From Torymus aiolomorphi (taxonomy: Eukaryota; Arthropoda; Insecta; Hymenoptera; Torymidae), in assembly GCA_036365515.1 (NCBI GenBank), contig CM070875.1, positions 92,074,128 to 92,138,127 on the forward strand: a stretch of 64,000 bases of DNA, in the 5' to 3' direction. The position numbers were made by a program, and so were the translations under genes. Below the pieces are notes generated by a model. That model did no database searches. It was not told the DNA's origin and saw only the letters and a list, made by a program, of their open reading frames with translations. Position 1 is the first letter of the stretch; each line of letters starts with the position of its first letter. Shown one piece after another: positions 1 to 12,975 of the stretch.

Positions 1-289
1 GGTTAGTGAAGCAGTTCGGCAACTGAGTCTTTGAAAATCGGAGAATGAGTGGACGAAACTAATTGGCGCTACTGCCAGTAGTGTAATCGTTCAACTATAG
101 TTCATTTTGACATGGGCGGGGAAGTCGCTTTGCTCGAGCAAAATGTCAGATGAGCTAAATAATCGACTTACGCGCTAGTTTCAAATATTATTTTATATCA
201 CCAGCGCCGAAAAATCATACCAAAGTTGTGATTTTGAGGCTAGAGTGGTATAAAAGTTTTTTCCATGCATACACAGATATACGCAGGCA

Positions 290-330
290 GACACACACCC
301 ACCCACACACACACACACATACACACACAC
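290..330. repeat. (CA)n microsatellite
   Basis: Interrupted CA/CCCA dinucleotide run. The bases to its left (1-289) show no gene, RNA or repeat that I recognise. Confidence 0.9.
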
Positions 331-383
331 TTGGTGTTGGCCTCAGTCTTCTTCTCTGCAAATGCAAGTCTGATCACTTGTTT

Positions 384-1010
384 CTACTCATTGACTGCAG
401 GGGATTCAGGGGTGTATTTAAATTTCTTCACGATGTAAAGTATGCCTATTTTTCCTTGTTTGAAACAGGTCACAGCAATGAATTTTATTTTTAATAGTAA
501 CATCCAAAACCATGCCAGATCTGTTGCCAGTAATACGGGCGACACCTTGTAAGGAATAGAAGGCTCTTCCTGCAAGTGCTGTCACCAGAAACAATAAGTC
601 CAGTATATGTAGGTGTTAACTTGACTTCTTCTTTCACTGTGTGTTCATGGACTCGTGAGCCTCTTCTGTACAAATATTTCCAAGATGCTCATTGATTTTA
701 TCGTAAGCAGAATGAGCCACTAGTGATGATAAGTCCATGATTCCACAGAAAGTTGATAGTCCAGTATGACCGTGGCCAAGTGCACGCATGGCATGCATAC
801 TCATATTTATTTCCCATGCGTTACTCATGGGGCCAACTTTCTTGCAGGAAGTTATTGTTGCACTTTGACCGCATCTGTCACACACTAAATCAATTTTGAA
901 TTTAAAACGTTGAAGGCTGGATTTGCTTATATGAACAGATCCATGGCATTCACTGCAATGTAGAACTTCTTCGAGCTCAGGAAACAGAATGCTGATGTTG
1001 AGTATTCTAT
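384..1010 (-). pseudogene. Mutator-like transposase fragment
   Basis: The minus strand encodes part of an arthropod Mutator-like transposase of the type carrying a PF20700-like domain. Reading down from about 1010, one frame gives CSECHGSV, then CDRCG (paired CX2C zinc ligands), then MRALGHGHTGLSTFCGIMDL and a following block that matches the conserved core I recall for this family. The frame breaks near 645 and continues in another frame with GLIVSGDST, which corresponds to the VSGDGTW block holding the first catalytic Asp. It shifts again near 570 into a block resembling the strand after it. The second and third catalytic acidic residues and the N terminus are absent. It is therefore a dead, truncated copy with at least two frameshifts. 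No terminal inverted repeats are visible. The family assignment is from memory of the domain; the frames are read directly. Confidence 0.75.
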
Positions 1011-2856
1011 TCTTTGTGTTGCAGTTATATCTTCATCTATCTCTCATCTTTCTAGCTGAAGTTGATGATCTTCGCTGTCTATCATTTTCCTCTTTATGGA
1101 TATTTCCTTCAAAAATTCTAGCTCTCTTCTTGGGCTTTACTCTTCAGTATTTGGTATCATGATGAGTATTTCTAAATCTTCCCTTCAAATATCGTTCATT
1201 CGTCGAAGCCATTTTCAAACTTTGTTAGAAGTCACTTTCTTGTTTAAAATACTATTTTTATATTGTAGCAAGCACACAACGATTAAACACAATAATTATA
1301 CTGTCAAATAAACACAGGAACTGCAAACCCAAAAATAAAGAACACTTTTTAAGTTAAAAGTGACGTAAAAGGAATCGAAATAATCAGAGCATTTGATTCA
1401 GCTGACAATTGTGTTTATAGAAATTGAAGGGCTAAAAGTAGATTACAATGTCAAATGCTCAGGACCCTTTCTACGTATGTTTGTTCTGTGTGTGTTCCCT
1501 TAATTCATCATGTATCATAGTCCAAATATCTTTAATTCAACATTTTTCATACCCGATTACTCTAAATCTTCTATACAATAATTGTTATATATTCTATAGT
1601 ATAATAATTGTTTTATATTCAGCCGTTTTATACGTATGTTTTTTATATTAAAGACATTTCGACCATGAAACACGACCAATTACAAAGTATGTATGTCACA
1701 GATTATACACGTAATTATACACGTATAATACATGCAGGTATTATACGAGCTTGAAACGTCGTTTAATTGATTTTTGTCAGTTATTTCTGTTATTCTTTTT
1801 TAATAAATTGATTTATTTTTCCATAATATTTGCCAATATTTATAAATATATTGATGTAGATTTTATAAAAATTAAATTTACAATCAGAAGAAAAAAGAAA
1901 TACCACCAATAAATAAGAGTATGTGGGGATATCTCCACAACTTTTACTTTTCATGTTATTGTAACTCTCTAGATCTTTTTAAAAGAAATATATATTAAGC
2001 AATGCGAATAGGTAAAAATAAATGTTTTTCAAGTGTTCCATGTATGAAAAGATTGTTCCAGTTACGTATAAAGTGATGAGAACGCGGAAATGTACTAAAT
2101 TATCTCATTTCGTTGCGGTCATTGACGACATTTTTGACAGTATTTGTTCTATAAAAACTGTAACGAGGTTTTTTATTCATTAAAACTATTATCATTATTT
2201 GGTATCATATATAAGTAGAAAAACTTTAATTCAGAGACGTGCCAGTAATACAATTAAAATCGCGAATCCAGAAAGTTGCGTCAGGGATTTTTCAAAAATA
2301 AATATTTTTCTAGTAATTCCGTTCTATACATTTTAACCTGAAGTTATTTCTTAATCTGGTTCACAGGTTTCATTCTTTATTAAAAATACAATAATTTGAT
2401 TTATTGCTCGCGTGTGTGCCATGTATAGTTTAAAAGTTATGCGACTTCAAAAAATTACTTCTCCAGCGTAACTCGTTAAAAAATATATATTTTTGATAAG
2501 CACACGCTGAATTTTGAATTTTGAGCTCCAAAACCCAGCGTAATGAACCCAGTAAAAAACCAAGTGTAAGATGGTATTATTTTTTAACGGAACTAAAAAA
2601 TGAGTTACTCAAATTTTTTGTTTATTATATAATAGGTAAGTAAGCCATTAATATTTGTTTCAAAGTTGTGCTCGTAGAAATAATGTTTTTTTCTGCAAAC
2701 ACCGAATATTAAAAGTACTAGAGATATCCTCATGTGTGTCGAAAAAACTGAATATTGAAGAAAAATGAAATTACAGCGAAAAATCGGTGAAAAGTATAAT
2801 CAGTGTTTTATCAATATTTTGTTTTTTTTAATGCTAATGGTAGATTCTTTTTAATG
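1011..2856. other. AT-rich spacer, nothing recognised
   Basis: About 1.8 kb of AT-rich sequence with short ORFs only and no recognisable protein motif, RNA gene or tandem repeat. Confidence 0.5.
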
Positions 2857-2901
2857 AAGTATGAATGAAACTGATGGCCAATATCTACCAGGAGTAATTA
2901 A

Positions 2902-3018
2902 TAAAACCACATATAATTTTACGTCGACGTTTCGGACATTTTTATTGTATGTCCTTCCTCAGGAATATGAAATCGTAGTCGAGTTTTTGTTTTTCACGGA
3001 GAGAGGCTCGTGGTTTTC
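2902..3018. mobile_element. 117-bp TTAA-flanked MITE
   Basis: The insert is bounded by TTAA on both sides (2898-2901 and 3019-3022) and has short terminal inverted repeats (TAAAACCAC at the left, GTGGTTTTC at the right). The other arm of the host palindrome, near 5776-5786, preserves the empty site with a single TTAA, so the boundaries are supported by comparison. TTAA duplication is characteristic of piggyBac-type elements, but the element encodes nothing and its source transposase is unknown. Confidence 0.8.
2924..2964 (-). ncRNA. Degenerate hammerhead-ribozyme-like motif
   Basis: On the minus strand the order is CTGAGGA, a 6-bp stem (GGACAT/ATGTCC) with a 9-nt loop, then CGAAAC and GTC. 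This matches the order of the hammerhead core (CUGAUGA, stem II, GAAA, cleavage after GUC), except that the conserved U in CUGAUGA is G, so cleavage activity is doubtful. Minimal hammerheads of this layout are known from Penelope-like elements and retrozymes. Stem III would be very short. Confidence 0.35.
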
Positions 3019-3487
3019 TTAAGGGAGCCAGCCTGAGTTAATGCCTGAGAAAATATATTTTAGTATAATTAGTTAGGTAATTATCTTTTCAAATCTCTAT
3101 AAAAAAATCAACTTTATACCTTAAAAAAATACATAAAAAACAACATTTTAGCACCTCTCTGGCTCCTATATTTTGATTTATAAGTGTGGAATATAAACAC
3201 TGGGTTGAAGTATGAATTTTTGTATATCATCTCATGTCTCACAGTACTACTCTGGAACGTTTTGACCAAAATGTATGAGAGAGTGGAGAAATCTTGTCTA
3301 TATATATTTTCACAAAATTAACGGAGCAAATTTTTGAAAAATTTTAATACTTCCATTACTATACATCTTCGAATAATTTTTTAATGATTTTTTTAATGAT
3401 TTCTCCAATTTTTTTTCACATATTTCTATATGTAAAAATTAATTGGGTGACTGTTTTCAAAATCTGATCCGTTAATTTTGTGTGAAT

Positions 3488-3496
3488 ACATATATA

Positions 3497-3556
<60 letters not shown>
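3488..3556. repeat. (TG)n(TA)n microsatellite
   Basis: TATATATG followed by a TG run and then a TA run. Confidence 0.9.
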
Positions 3557-3560
<4 letters not shown>

Positions 3561-3780
3561 TCACTTAACCCCTTTATGGAGCCCATCCCTGTATATTGGT
3601 ACCTACGCCCAGAGTTCCCGTATACAAGTGACTAAAGAAATAATCCCTCTCTGGGTATAGAAACTCTAGATCGGGCTCCATAAACGCCGTATAAGAATAT
3701 TTTATGGGACCCGGGCTCCATAAAAGAAAACGGGCTCAATAAATATGCTCATGTGTATAAAAGGGCTCCATAAATCTGGT

Positions 3781-3781
<1 letters not shown>
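3557..3781. repeat. GGCTCCATAAA-family repeat
   Basis: Several internal copies of GGGCTCCATAAA or GGGCTCAATAAA, plus a block with TTCTTTAGTCACTTG (on the minus strand) and GGGAACTCTGGGC. The same blocks occur in opposite orientation at 50985-51180, again next to a TA microsatellite, so this is a dispersed family associated with TA tracts. No coding potential. Confidence 0.65.

Positions 3782-3783
<2 letters not shown>

Positions 3784-3871
<88 letters not shown>
3784..3871. repeat. (TA)n microsatellite
   Basis: Uninterrupted TA run; the target of the LTR insertion that starts at 3872. Confidence 0.95.
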
Positions 3872-5492
<1,621 letters not shown>

Positions 5493-5819
5493 ATATATAT
5501 ATATACAAGATTTTCCCCACTCTCTCATTCATTTTGGTGAAAGCGTTCCAGAGTAGCGCTGTGAGACATGATATGATATACAAAAATTCATACTTCAATC
5601 CAGTGGTTATATTACACACTTATAAATGAAAATATAGGAGCCACGGAGGTGCTAAAATGTTGTTTTTTATGTATATTTTTAAGGTATAAGTTGTTTTTTT
5701 ATATAGATTTGAAAAGAGAATTAACTAATTATACTAAAATCTATTTTTTCAGGCTTTAACTCAGGCTGGCCCCCTTAATCACTCCTGATAGATATTGTCC
5801 ACCAGTTTCATTCATACTT

Positions 5820-6229
5820 AATTTTATCAATATCTTTGGGAAAAAAAATATCGTTCTCGAGTAAAATTTAGCATATTTTATAAATATTTTCCTATAAAAT
5901 AGTTTATTATGTAACAAGAGGCGAAGGTAGCAGATTTTTCCTGCGGGTGGGTTATTTACTGCCCGAGCGATAAGATTTTTCGCGAGGTTGCGTGTACTGC
6001 TCGAGGGAAAAATCTTTTCGTGAGGGCAGTAGCCACTCAAGAGAAAAATCTACTTTCGTCCCGTGTTACATATAGTATTTTATTCCTCACTCGACCGTGG
6101 CCATCTTTAGACTCCGAAAGGCGGGGCCGACAGGATTTTTTTTTTATATTTTGCTTAGTAGAAAAAGCCAGTATTTTGATGGATTTATTACAAAATAAAT
6201 AAAATAATAAAAATTGAAAAAAAAAAAAG
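5820..6229. other. Spacer with short hairpin-forming blocks
   Basis: No gene. Between 5930 and 6055 the motif AAAAATCT or its complement recurs four times next to GC-rich pieces (CTGCCCGAGCG, CTGCTCGAGGG), giving overlapping potential stem-loops. Confidence 0.5.
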
Positions 6230-6330
6230 TTTTACTTTCGACCCGCAAATTTCACTTTTGATCCGCAAATTTTACTTCGACCCGCAAAATTTTACTTTTG
6301 ACCCGCAAATTTTACTTTCGACCGGCAAAT
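6230..6330. repeat. ~20-bp tandem repeat
   Basis: Five adjacent diverged copies of TTTTACTTTCGACCCGCAAA. The rest of the gap up to the exon at 6940 is AT-rich and featureless. Confidence 0.85.
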
Positions 6331-6939
6331 CTGATTTGCAGGAAATATCTGCAACTTTCGCCCCGATTTTCGGGGACGAAAAGTGGACATTTTAGTCGTG
6401 TGCGGAATAAAAACTTTTTTAAAGAAAAAATATGTTTCGCCCCCTTCATTAAAAAAAATTTTTTGTACACCTGCCTATACATTTTACATTTGTAAAAAAG
6501 TTTATTCTAGAGATATTTCACAAATTTTTAACAGATAAGTCCTCTTCTGTCATGGGTATCTTGATCCCTTTATTAAATGATATATTTTTACACATAACAT
6601 TTTTTCACAGAAATCTAGAAACAGATCCATTGAAGTACTCGAAATAACTATCTATTAAAAAGATTTACTATGATTTATTATTATTTTCTCTTTTATAGTA
6701 TTTACTTTTTTGTATTTTCTCAAAATTTTTTTAAACTTTTCACGTATTTCAATCGACTTAATATTATATACAATACATCAATGATAAATTTAAACATCAT
6801 TCATGATTTTAAAATTTTCACCAAGGGCTTTTAAATTAACTACTTTTCTAGTAATAAGCATAGCAATTTTTTCTGCTTAATAAAATTACAAACTCATTTC
6901 TACATTAAAATATATAAGATCTCAATCACTTTATTGCAG

Positions 6940-8720
6940 ATGGAAGCTTTACATAATTTATTACAGGAAATTGACAATTATAAAAATAAAATCACGGATG
7001 AAGCCATTAAAGCCGATTGCTTTTTGCCTGATATATTGCTTCAAAATTACAAGGAGAAATTCCAAATACAATATAGAGAGCATCAAAGAAATCTTAGCAG
7101 AAATGCTCGTCATAGAGCAACGTCTGTTTGTTTTGATAATCAATTTTTTCATCCTAAATTATTTATAATTGGAAAACCTATAATACAGCTTTTTTATATA
7201 ATTCATATGGAAAAATAACTGAAAAAGACTTAATTGAATTTCTAAATCAGAAGGAATTACGTGATTTCTCGATATCTCAAGTGTTGTATAAAGCTAAAAA
7301 GACCTATGCAATCATTAATTGTGATAGTTTAGTGACATCATGCAAAATGCAAATAGCTTCATGTTTGAAAGAGCTAAAGTGGACCTATCAAAAACACAAA
7401 ACCAGTTTTATTAAATTAAAACCTCATGAATCCTGCTACAGCAACAAAAATATTTGTGCAAACAGCGAGACTTGCAATGTGCAATTTAAAGATGTTTTTA
7501 ACGAGTTCATAACAAACTCTCTGATCGTTAAAATGACTGCAGCGTATTTAAGCGCAAAAGATTTCTTTAGTTTTTATGAAGCCTGTAACTATCCTTGTTC
7601 TTTCAAGTCTGCTAATATTACCTTCGATTCTTCTATACCAAGATATAAATGTGGAAATTTCAACATAATTTATGAAGATGCACGGACTTTTAAATTTGAT
7701 AACATTCTTTTTAATAATCGTGAAAATGAAATACCAGTATCAGTTGTTGTGAAACTATTGTCGATGCAAGTCAAACGGTTTCATGGAAATAGTAGAAACA
7801 ATAAATGTTTGCAAGTTGAAACTATCGATTTATCAAAAATAGATACAACCATAGAGGTTATCTCGTATATCTCGAACAATTTTCAGGTTCGAACGCTTCG
7901 ATTGGGGATAACTCGTGATAATATAGATACTGCACTAAAAACAATAAAATTAAAAGAATTATTTTGTACAAATAATGTAAACTTGAGATGTCATTTCCTT
8001 TCTCATGAATCATTTTTTAATTTGACAGTATTATCACTTCTACGGTGCCAGAAAGTCTTTGCTAAAATGTTATGTCAATTTGTAAAAGGTAATAGTGTAT
8101 TAAAAGAATTTTACGTAACTGATTGTTATAACATAGACAAGGAAGTATATATGTTTGATATAATTGCAGCTGTATTTTCGGGACAAAATAATTTGGAAAT
8201 TTTCCACTTTAACTATGAGGAGAGAGTGGAATTTTCTCGATTCCACAGTTACTCAGCCTTTGATTTTAATCCACTTCTGTTCATGTCAAATTCAATTGAG
8301 CACTTAAATGTTAAAAATAACGGATGTTTTGATAACATTTATAACGATGTTATTACTTGTATGCCTAATGTTAAAATATTGATACTTTCGGGAGTCATAA
8401 CAACTGATGAAATTGATTTTTCACACCTTACAAGGTTACAACATTTAGAAATAAATTTTAACACCGCAGTTAATTTAAGTATTCGAAGACTTAAATACTT
8501 AGATGTAAAAAAATTGATAGTCATTAATCTCAAAGGAAAAAGTAAAACGAATCCATTCAATACAGACTTTTTAGAAGCTTTGATTGCACAAAGAAGCGCC
8601 ATATCTGTAGATTTGAAAAATTGTAAATTATCAGAATGGAAAATACAAAGATTAAGGAATTTAGGTGCCGTGGTGGAAGGTGATAGTCAAATGTTGCATT
8701 TACAAGTCTTCAAAAAGTAA
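6940..8720 (+). CDS. Putative leucine-rich-repeat-like protein, one frameshift
   Basis: The ATG at 6940 directly follows a good 3' splice site (TTTATTGCAG ending at 6939), so an upstream exon, possibly non-coding, is likely. The first ~75 codons read MEALHNLLQEIDNY... and then the frame is lost near 7160-7180. The continuing frame is open from about 7167 through 8720 and includes a 479-codon ORF from 7281. From about 7860 the protein shows irregular leucine-rich repeats (blocks such as LRTLRLGI, LKELFCTNN, LTVLSLLRC, VKILILSGV, LQHLEINF) spaced roughly 24-30 residues, as in F-box/LRR or similar scaffolds. No F-box, signal peptide or transmembrane segment is evident. The frameshift could be a real lesion or an assembly error. 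Exact family and function are unknown. A partial duplicate follows directly. Confidence 0.6.
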
Positions 8721-8762
8721 TAGACAGGATGAAATACATGAAAATATGTTTCAAACAATTTT

Positions 8763-9610
8763 CATGTGCGAACGCTTCGATTAGGGGTCACTCATGATCA
8801 TATAGATAGTGCACTAAAACAAATAAATTTAAAAGAATTATTTTTTACAAATAATCTCAACTTGAGATGTCATTACCTTTCTCATGCATTATTTTTCAAT
8901 TTAACAGTATTATCACTTGTAGGATGCCAGAAAGTCATTACTGAAATATTATGTAGATTTGTAAAAGATAATAAGGTATTGAGAGAACTAGATGTAAAAA
9001 ATGACTGTTATAATATAGACAAGGAAGTACACATGTTTTACCTAATTGAAGCTGTATTTTCAAGACAAAATAATTTAGAAACTTTCCACTTTAACTATAT
9101 GGAACGCGTGAAATTTGCTCGATTCCACAATCATTCAATTTTTAATTTTAACCGACTATTGTCCATATGAAGTTCAATTGATCACTTTAACATTAAAAAT
9201 AATGGGTGTTTTGATAAAATTTATAACAATGTAATTTCTTGTGTGCCTAATGTTAAAACTTTGATACTTTTGGGAGTCATAACTACTGATGAAATTTATT
9301 TTTCATCACATACAAGATTACAACATTTAGAAATAAATTTTAACACCGCAGTATTCAAAGACTTGAATACGTAGATATAAGAAAATTGATAGTCATTAAT
9401 CTTAAAGGAAAAAGTAAAACGAAACTATTCAATACAGACTTTTTGGAAGCTTTAATTGCACAAAGAATCACCATATTTGTAGATTTGAAAAATATTAAAT
9501 TATCAGAATAAAAAATACAAAGATTAAGGATTTAGGCGCCGTGGTGGTACGTGATAGCCAAATGTTATATTTGCAAGTCTCAAAACAGTTATAGACAGAA
9601 TGAAATGTAC
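8763..9610 (+). pseudogene. Decayed tandem partial copy of the LRR-like gene
   Basis: Matches the 3' half of the preceding gene (about 7885-8720) at DNA and protein level. A 130-codon stretch from 8766 carries the same LRTLRLGV, LKELFFTNN and LTVLSLVGC repeats with substitutions, then an in-frame stop at 9168. Homology continues to about 9610 in shifting frames with several stops and a deletion near 9350. It lacks the N-terminal half and any start context, so it is a truncated segmental duplication. Confidence 0.8.
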
Positions 9611-10070
9611 GAAAATTATGTATTAGGTGAAAAATGTACTAATAAAAAGTTTTGCAAGTCTAGGTATTATCTTTGTATTGCAATATTCATACAAGAATTC
9701 TTTCTATTTTTCCTACATTATATGGTTTATTATTCTTCACAGATTTCGAATAATTTAGCTAAGGTTTTGTGACGCTCTACTCACTCATAGATATTTGCAT
9801 TATAACATGAGGAATATCCTGACCTTGGTTAACAAGTCTCCCACAAACACTGCTACCTAGGGGGTCGTCCCTGTTTATTGCAGTTGGGATAACCACGTTA
9901 GCCAAGAGTTTTTTGAGTATAGTATATAAGCATAAAGATACCACGTTGAAACACGTACAAGATTCGCATAGTAAGTAGTGTATCTTAAACTAAAAAGTTT
10001 GTTTAGCATAGTGTCCAGAACATTCGTGTTCATCCAACAAATACTACATAAGCATGCTAACATTTTATAT

Positions 10071-10624
10071 GGGGGGAGGTATTTTATCAGATTGGTAAAA
10101 TGTTAGATGAGTATTTTCTCAGAAAGGTAAAAAAACAAATTAGAATATCTTATGATAGAAGCGTAAAATTTCCGAATGCTTAAAAATGTATAATATATAA
10201 ACATACGAAAAAATTTGGCAAGAAGGCCATAATATTTTCATTAAATTATTTTTATATGATATGTGATGTCAATTTTTAGAATGCCATTTCTACCTAACAA
10301 TTAAATTGTAGAAAATGGAGTGATTTAGAAAAGCTAAAATGTCGACAAATGAGCTGAAAATCGTATAGGAATGAACATTTCAGATTTTTCGGAATTTTAT
10401 TTTTCTAGTAAAAAGTATTTTTATAATTTCATGCAATCTGTTTTCAATTTTTATAGACGCAAATTTTTCTTATATTTTCTCTTCGAAAGTAATTCCTAGT
10501 GTGTTCTGAATAACTCCTGTTCGGAATTAACAGTTTCGGATTCGCAAAATAATTTAAACGATAGTATATTTTCTGAAAAAATACCTATCTAACATTTTAC
10601 CATTCTGATAAAATACCTCCCCCC
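10071..10624. mobile_element. 554-bp non-autonomous TIR transposon, 9-bp TSD
   Basis: Ends in inverted repeats beginning GGGGGGAGGTATTTTATCAG (right end reads the complement), continuing through TGGTAAAATGTTAGAT. It is flanked by direct repeats ATTTTATAT at 10062-10070 and 10625-10633. Sister units of the tandem array show the uninterrupted site. A 9-bp duplication fits MULE-like or Merlin-like transposases. There is no ORF. Confidence 0.85.
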
Positions 10625-11423
10625 ATTTTATATATGTGATTGTTGCATTATTCCATCATATTGAATATTTTTAATCTTACGAATTATCATACAAAAAGTA
10701 AAAACGCACAAACGTACATGCGCACCCGCTCATACATGGTCTCATGTATGCACATACATCCTTCAGGCTTACGGTTCCTATTTCAGTTACCGTTTGGTTT
10801 GGGTTTTGGCTTGGTTTTGGATTTTCTATTTTTAAATAATAAGGAATGGTTATAGTTTATGCTTATTATTCATTGTTTTTAGGTTAGTGATTTGAATTTA
10901 TTACTTTGTGCAAGGTTCGAACAATTTAGTTAATAAAATGTTGGGTTTTGTCACGATCTACTCAATACATATCCGCATTGTTACGAGAAGGATATCCTGA
11001 CGTTGGGTAACTAGTGTCCCACAAACACTGCTATCTAGGGGGTCGTCCCTGTTTATTGCAGTTAGGATAACCACATTAGCCAAATTTTTTTGAGTATAGT
11101 ATATAAGCATAAAGATACCACGCTGAAACATGTACAAGGTTCGCATAGTAAGTACTGTATCTTAAACAAATAAGTTTGTTTGGCATAGTGTCCAGAACAT
11201 TCGTGTTCATCCAACTAATACTACATAAGCATGTTAACATTTTATATATTTGGTTGTTACATTATTCCATCACATTGAATATTTTTAATCTTACGAATTA
11301 TCATATACAAAGTAAAAACCCATAACGCATACGCTCACTCGCACATGCATGCTCTCGTGTATTGTACATAGGCATCCTTCAGGCTTACGGTTTCTATTCC
11401 AGTCTTCGTTTGGTTTTCGTTTA

Positions 11424-11693
11424 TGAGAAAAGAATTTAGTAAAAATTCCAAATGATTTTATAAAAATTACCATACTCTCGGGTAAAGCCACTCAGACTGT
11501 AAAAGCCCCAAAAAATTATCATTCTTTAGGGTAAATTTTATAATAAAGTTTAGTCAATTTTCCTATATTTTTAGCAAAATTTTTATATAGTGTGGTTATT
11601 TTTTAGGTTTTTACAGTCTGTAATGATTTTACTCGACAGTATGGTAATTTTTATAAAACCATTTGTAATATTTACTAAATTCTTTTGTCAGTG
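11424..11693. mobile_element. ~270-bp MITE, copy 1
   Basis: Both ends carry inverted copies of AAAGAATTTAGTAAA followed by TTTTATAAAAATTACCATA; the right end reads CTAAATTCTTTTGTCAGTG. The outermost right bases, complemented, are CACTG, as in CACTA/EnSpm-type termini, but the left end lacks them. Non-coding. It is present in tandem units 2 and 3 and absent from unit 1. Confidence 0.65.
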
Positions 11694-12254
11694 TATTATT
11701 ATATGTTTTTAGGTTATTGATTTCAGTTTATTACTCTCTGCAAGGTTCGAACAATTGAGTTAATAAAATGTTGGGTTTTGTCAAGATGTACTCAATACAC
11801 ATCTGCATTGTCATGAGAAGGATCTCCTGACGTTGGTTAACTAGTATCCCACAAACACTGCTACCTAGGGGGTCGTCCCTGTTTATTGCAGTCGGGATAA
11901 CCACGTTAGCCAAGAGTTTTTTAAGTATAGTATATAAGCATAAAGATACCACGCTGAGACACGTATAAGATTCGTATAGTAAGTAGTCTATCTTAAACCA
12001 ATAAGTTTGTTTAGCATAGTGTCCAGTATATTCGTGTTCATCCAACTAATACTACATAAGCATGTTAACATTTTATATATTTGGTTGTTGCATTATTCCA
12101 TCACATTTAAATATTTCTTAGTCTTACGAATTATCATACACAAAGTAAAAACTCATAAACGCACACGCTCACTCGCACATGCATGCTCTCCTGTATTGTA
12201 CAGGCATCCTTCAGGCTTACGGTTTCTATTCCAGTTTTCGTTTGGCTTTCGTTT

Positions 12255-12524
12255 ATGAGAAAAGAATTTAGTAAAAATTACAAATGATTATATAAAAATT
12301 ACCATAATCTCGGGTAAAGCCACCCAGACTGTAAAGGCCCAAAAAATTATCATTATTTAGGGTAAATTTTATAATAAAGTTTAGTAAATTTTCCTATATT
12401 TTTAGCAAAATTTTTATATAGTGTGGTTATTTTTTAGGTTTTTACAGTCTGTAGTGGTTTTACCCGACAGTATGGTAATTTTTATAAAACCATTTGTAAT
12501 ATTTACTAAATTCTTTTGTCAGTG
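12255..12524. mobile_element. ~270-bp MITE, copy 2
   Basis: Nearly identical to the element at 11424-11693 and at the same position in the next tandem unit, so it was probably copied by unit duplication rather than by transposition. Confidence 0.65.
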
Positions 12525-12975
12525 TATTATTATCTGTTTTTAGGTTATTGATTTCAGTTTATTACTCTGTGCAAGGTTCGAACAATTGAGTTAATAAAAT
12601 GTTGGGTTTTGTCAAGATCTAATCAATACACATCTGCATTGTGATGAGAAGGATCTCCTGACGTTGGATAACTAGTATCCCACAAACACTGCTACCTAGG
12701 GGGTCGTCCCTGTTTATTGCAGTTGGGATAACCACGTTAGCCAAGAGTTTTTTAAGTATAGTATATAAGCATAAAGATACCACGCTGAGATACGTATAAG
12801 ATTCGTTTAGTAAGAAGTCTATCTTAAACCAAAAAGTTTGTTTAGCATAGTGTCCAGAACATTCGTGTTCATCCAACGAATACTACATAAGCATGCTAAC
12901 ATTTTATATATTTGATTGTTGCTTTATTCCATCACATTAAATATTTTTAATCTTACGAATTATCATATACAAAAT

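Larger units (their letters stand above)
9767..12975. repeat. Four-unit large tandem array
   Basis: Four direct copies of one unit (starting near 9767, 10947, 11778 and 12613). Each has ACTGCTACCTAGGGGGTCGT (one copy has ACTGCTATCTAGGG), a TATATAAGCATAAAGATACC block, and AGTGTCCAG(A/T)A(C/T)ATTCGTG. Unit length varies because copy 1 contains a 554-bp insert and copies 2 and 3 contain a ~270-bp insert. Copies 2 and 3 are the most alike. Short minus-strand ORFs share TAINRDDPLGSSVCG, but none is long and I do not believe they are coding. A TATAAG box at the same place in each unit would fit an unidentified transcript. Confidence 0.85.

Noticed and set aside
9875..12876. Shared minus-strand ORFs with TAINRDDPLGSSVCG in the tandem array
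   Set aside because: They are 62-104 codons long, differ in ends between units, have no domain, and are conserved only because the DNA repeat is.
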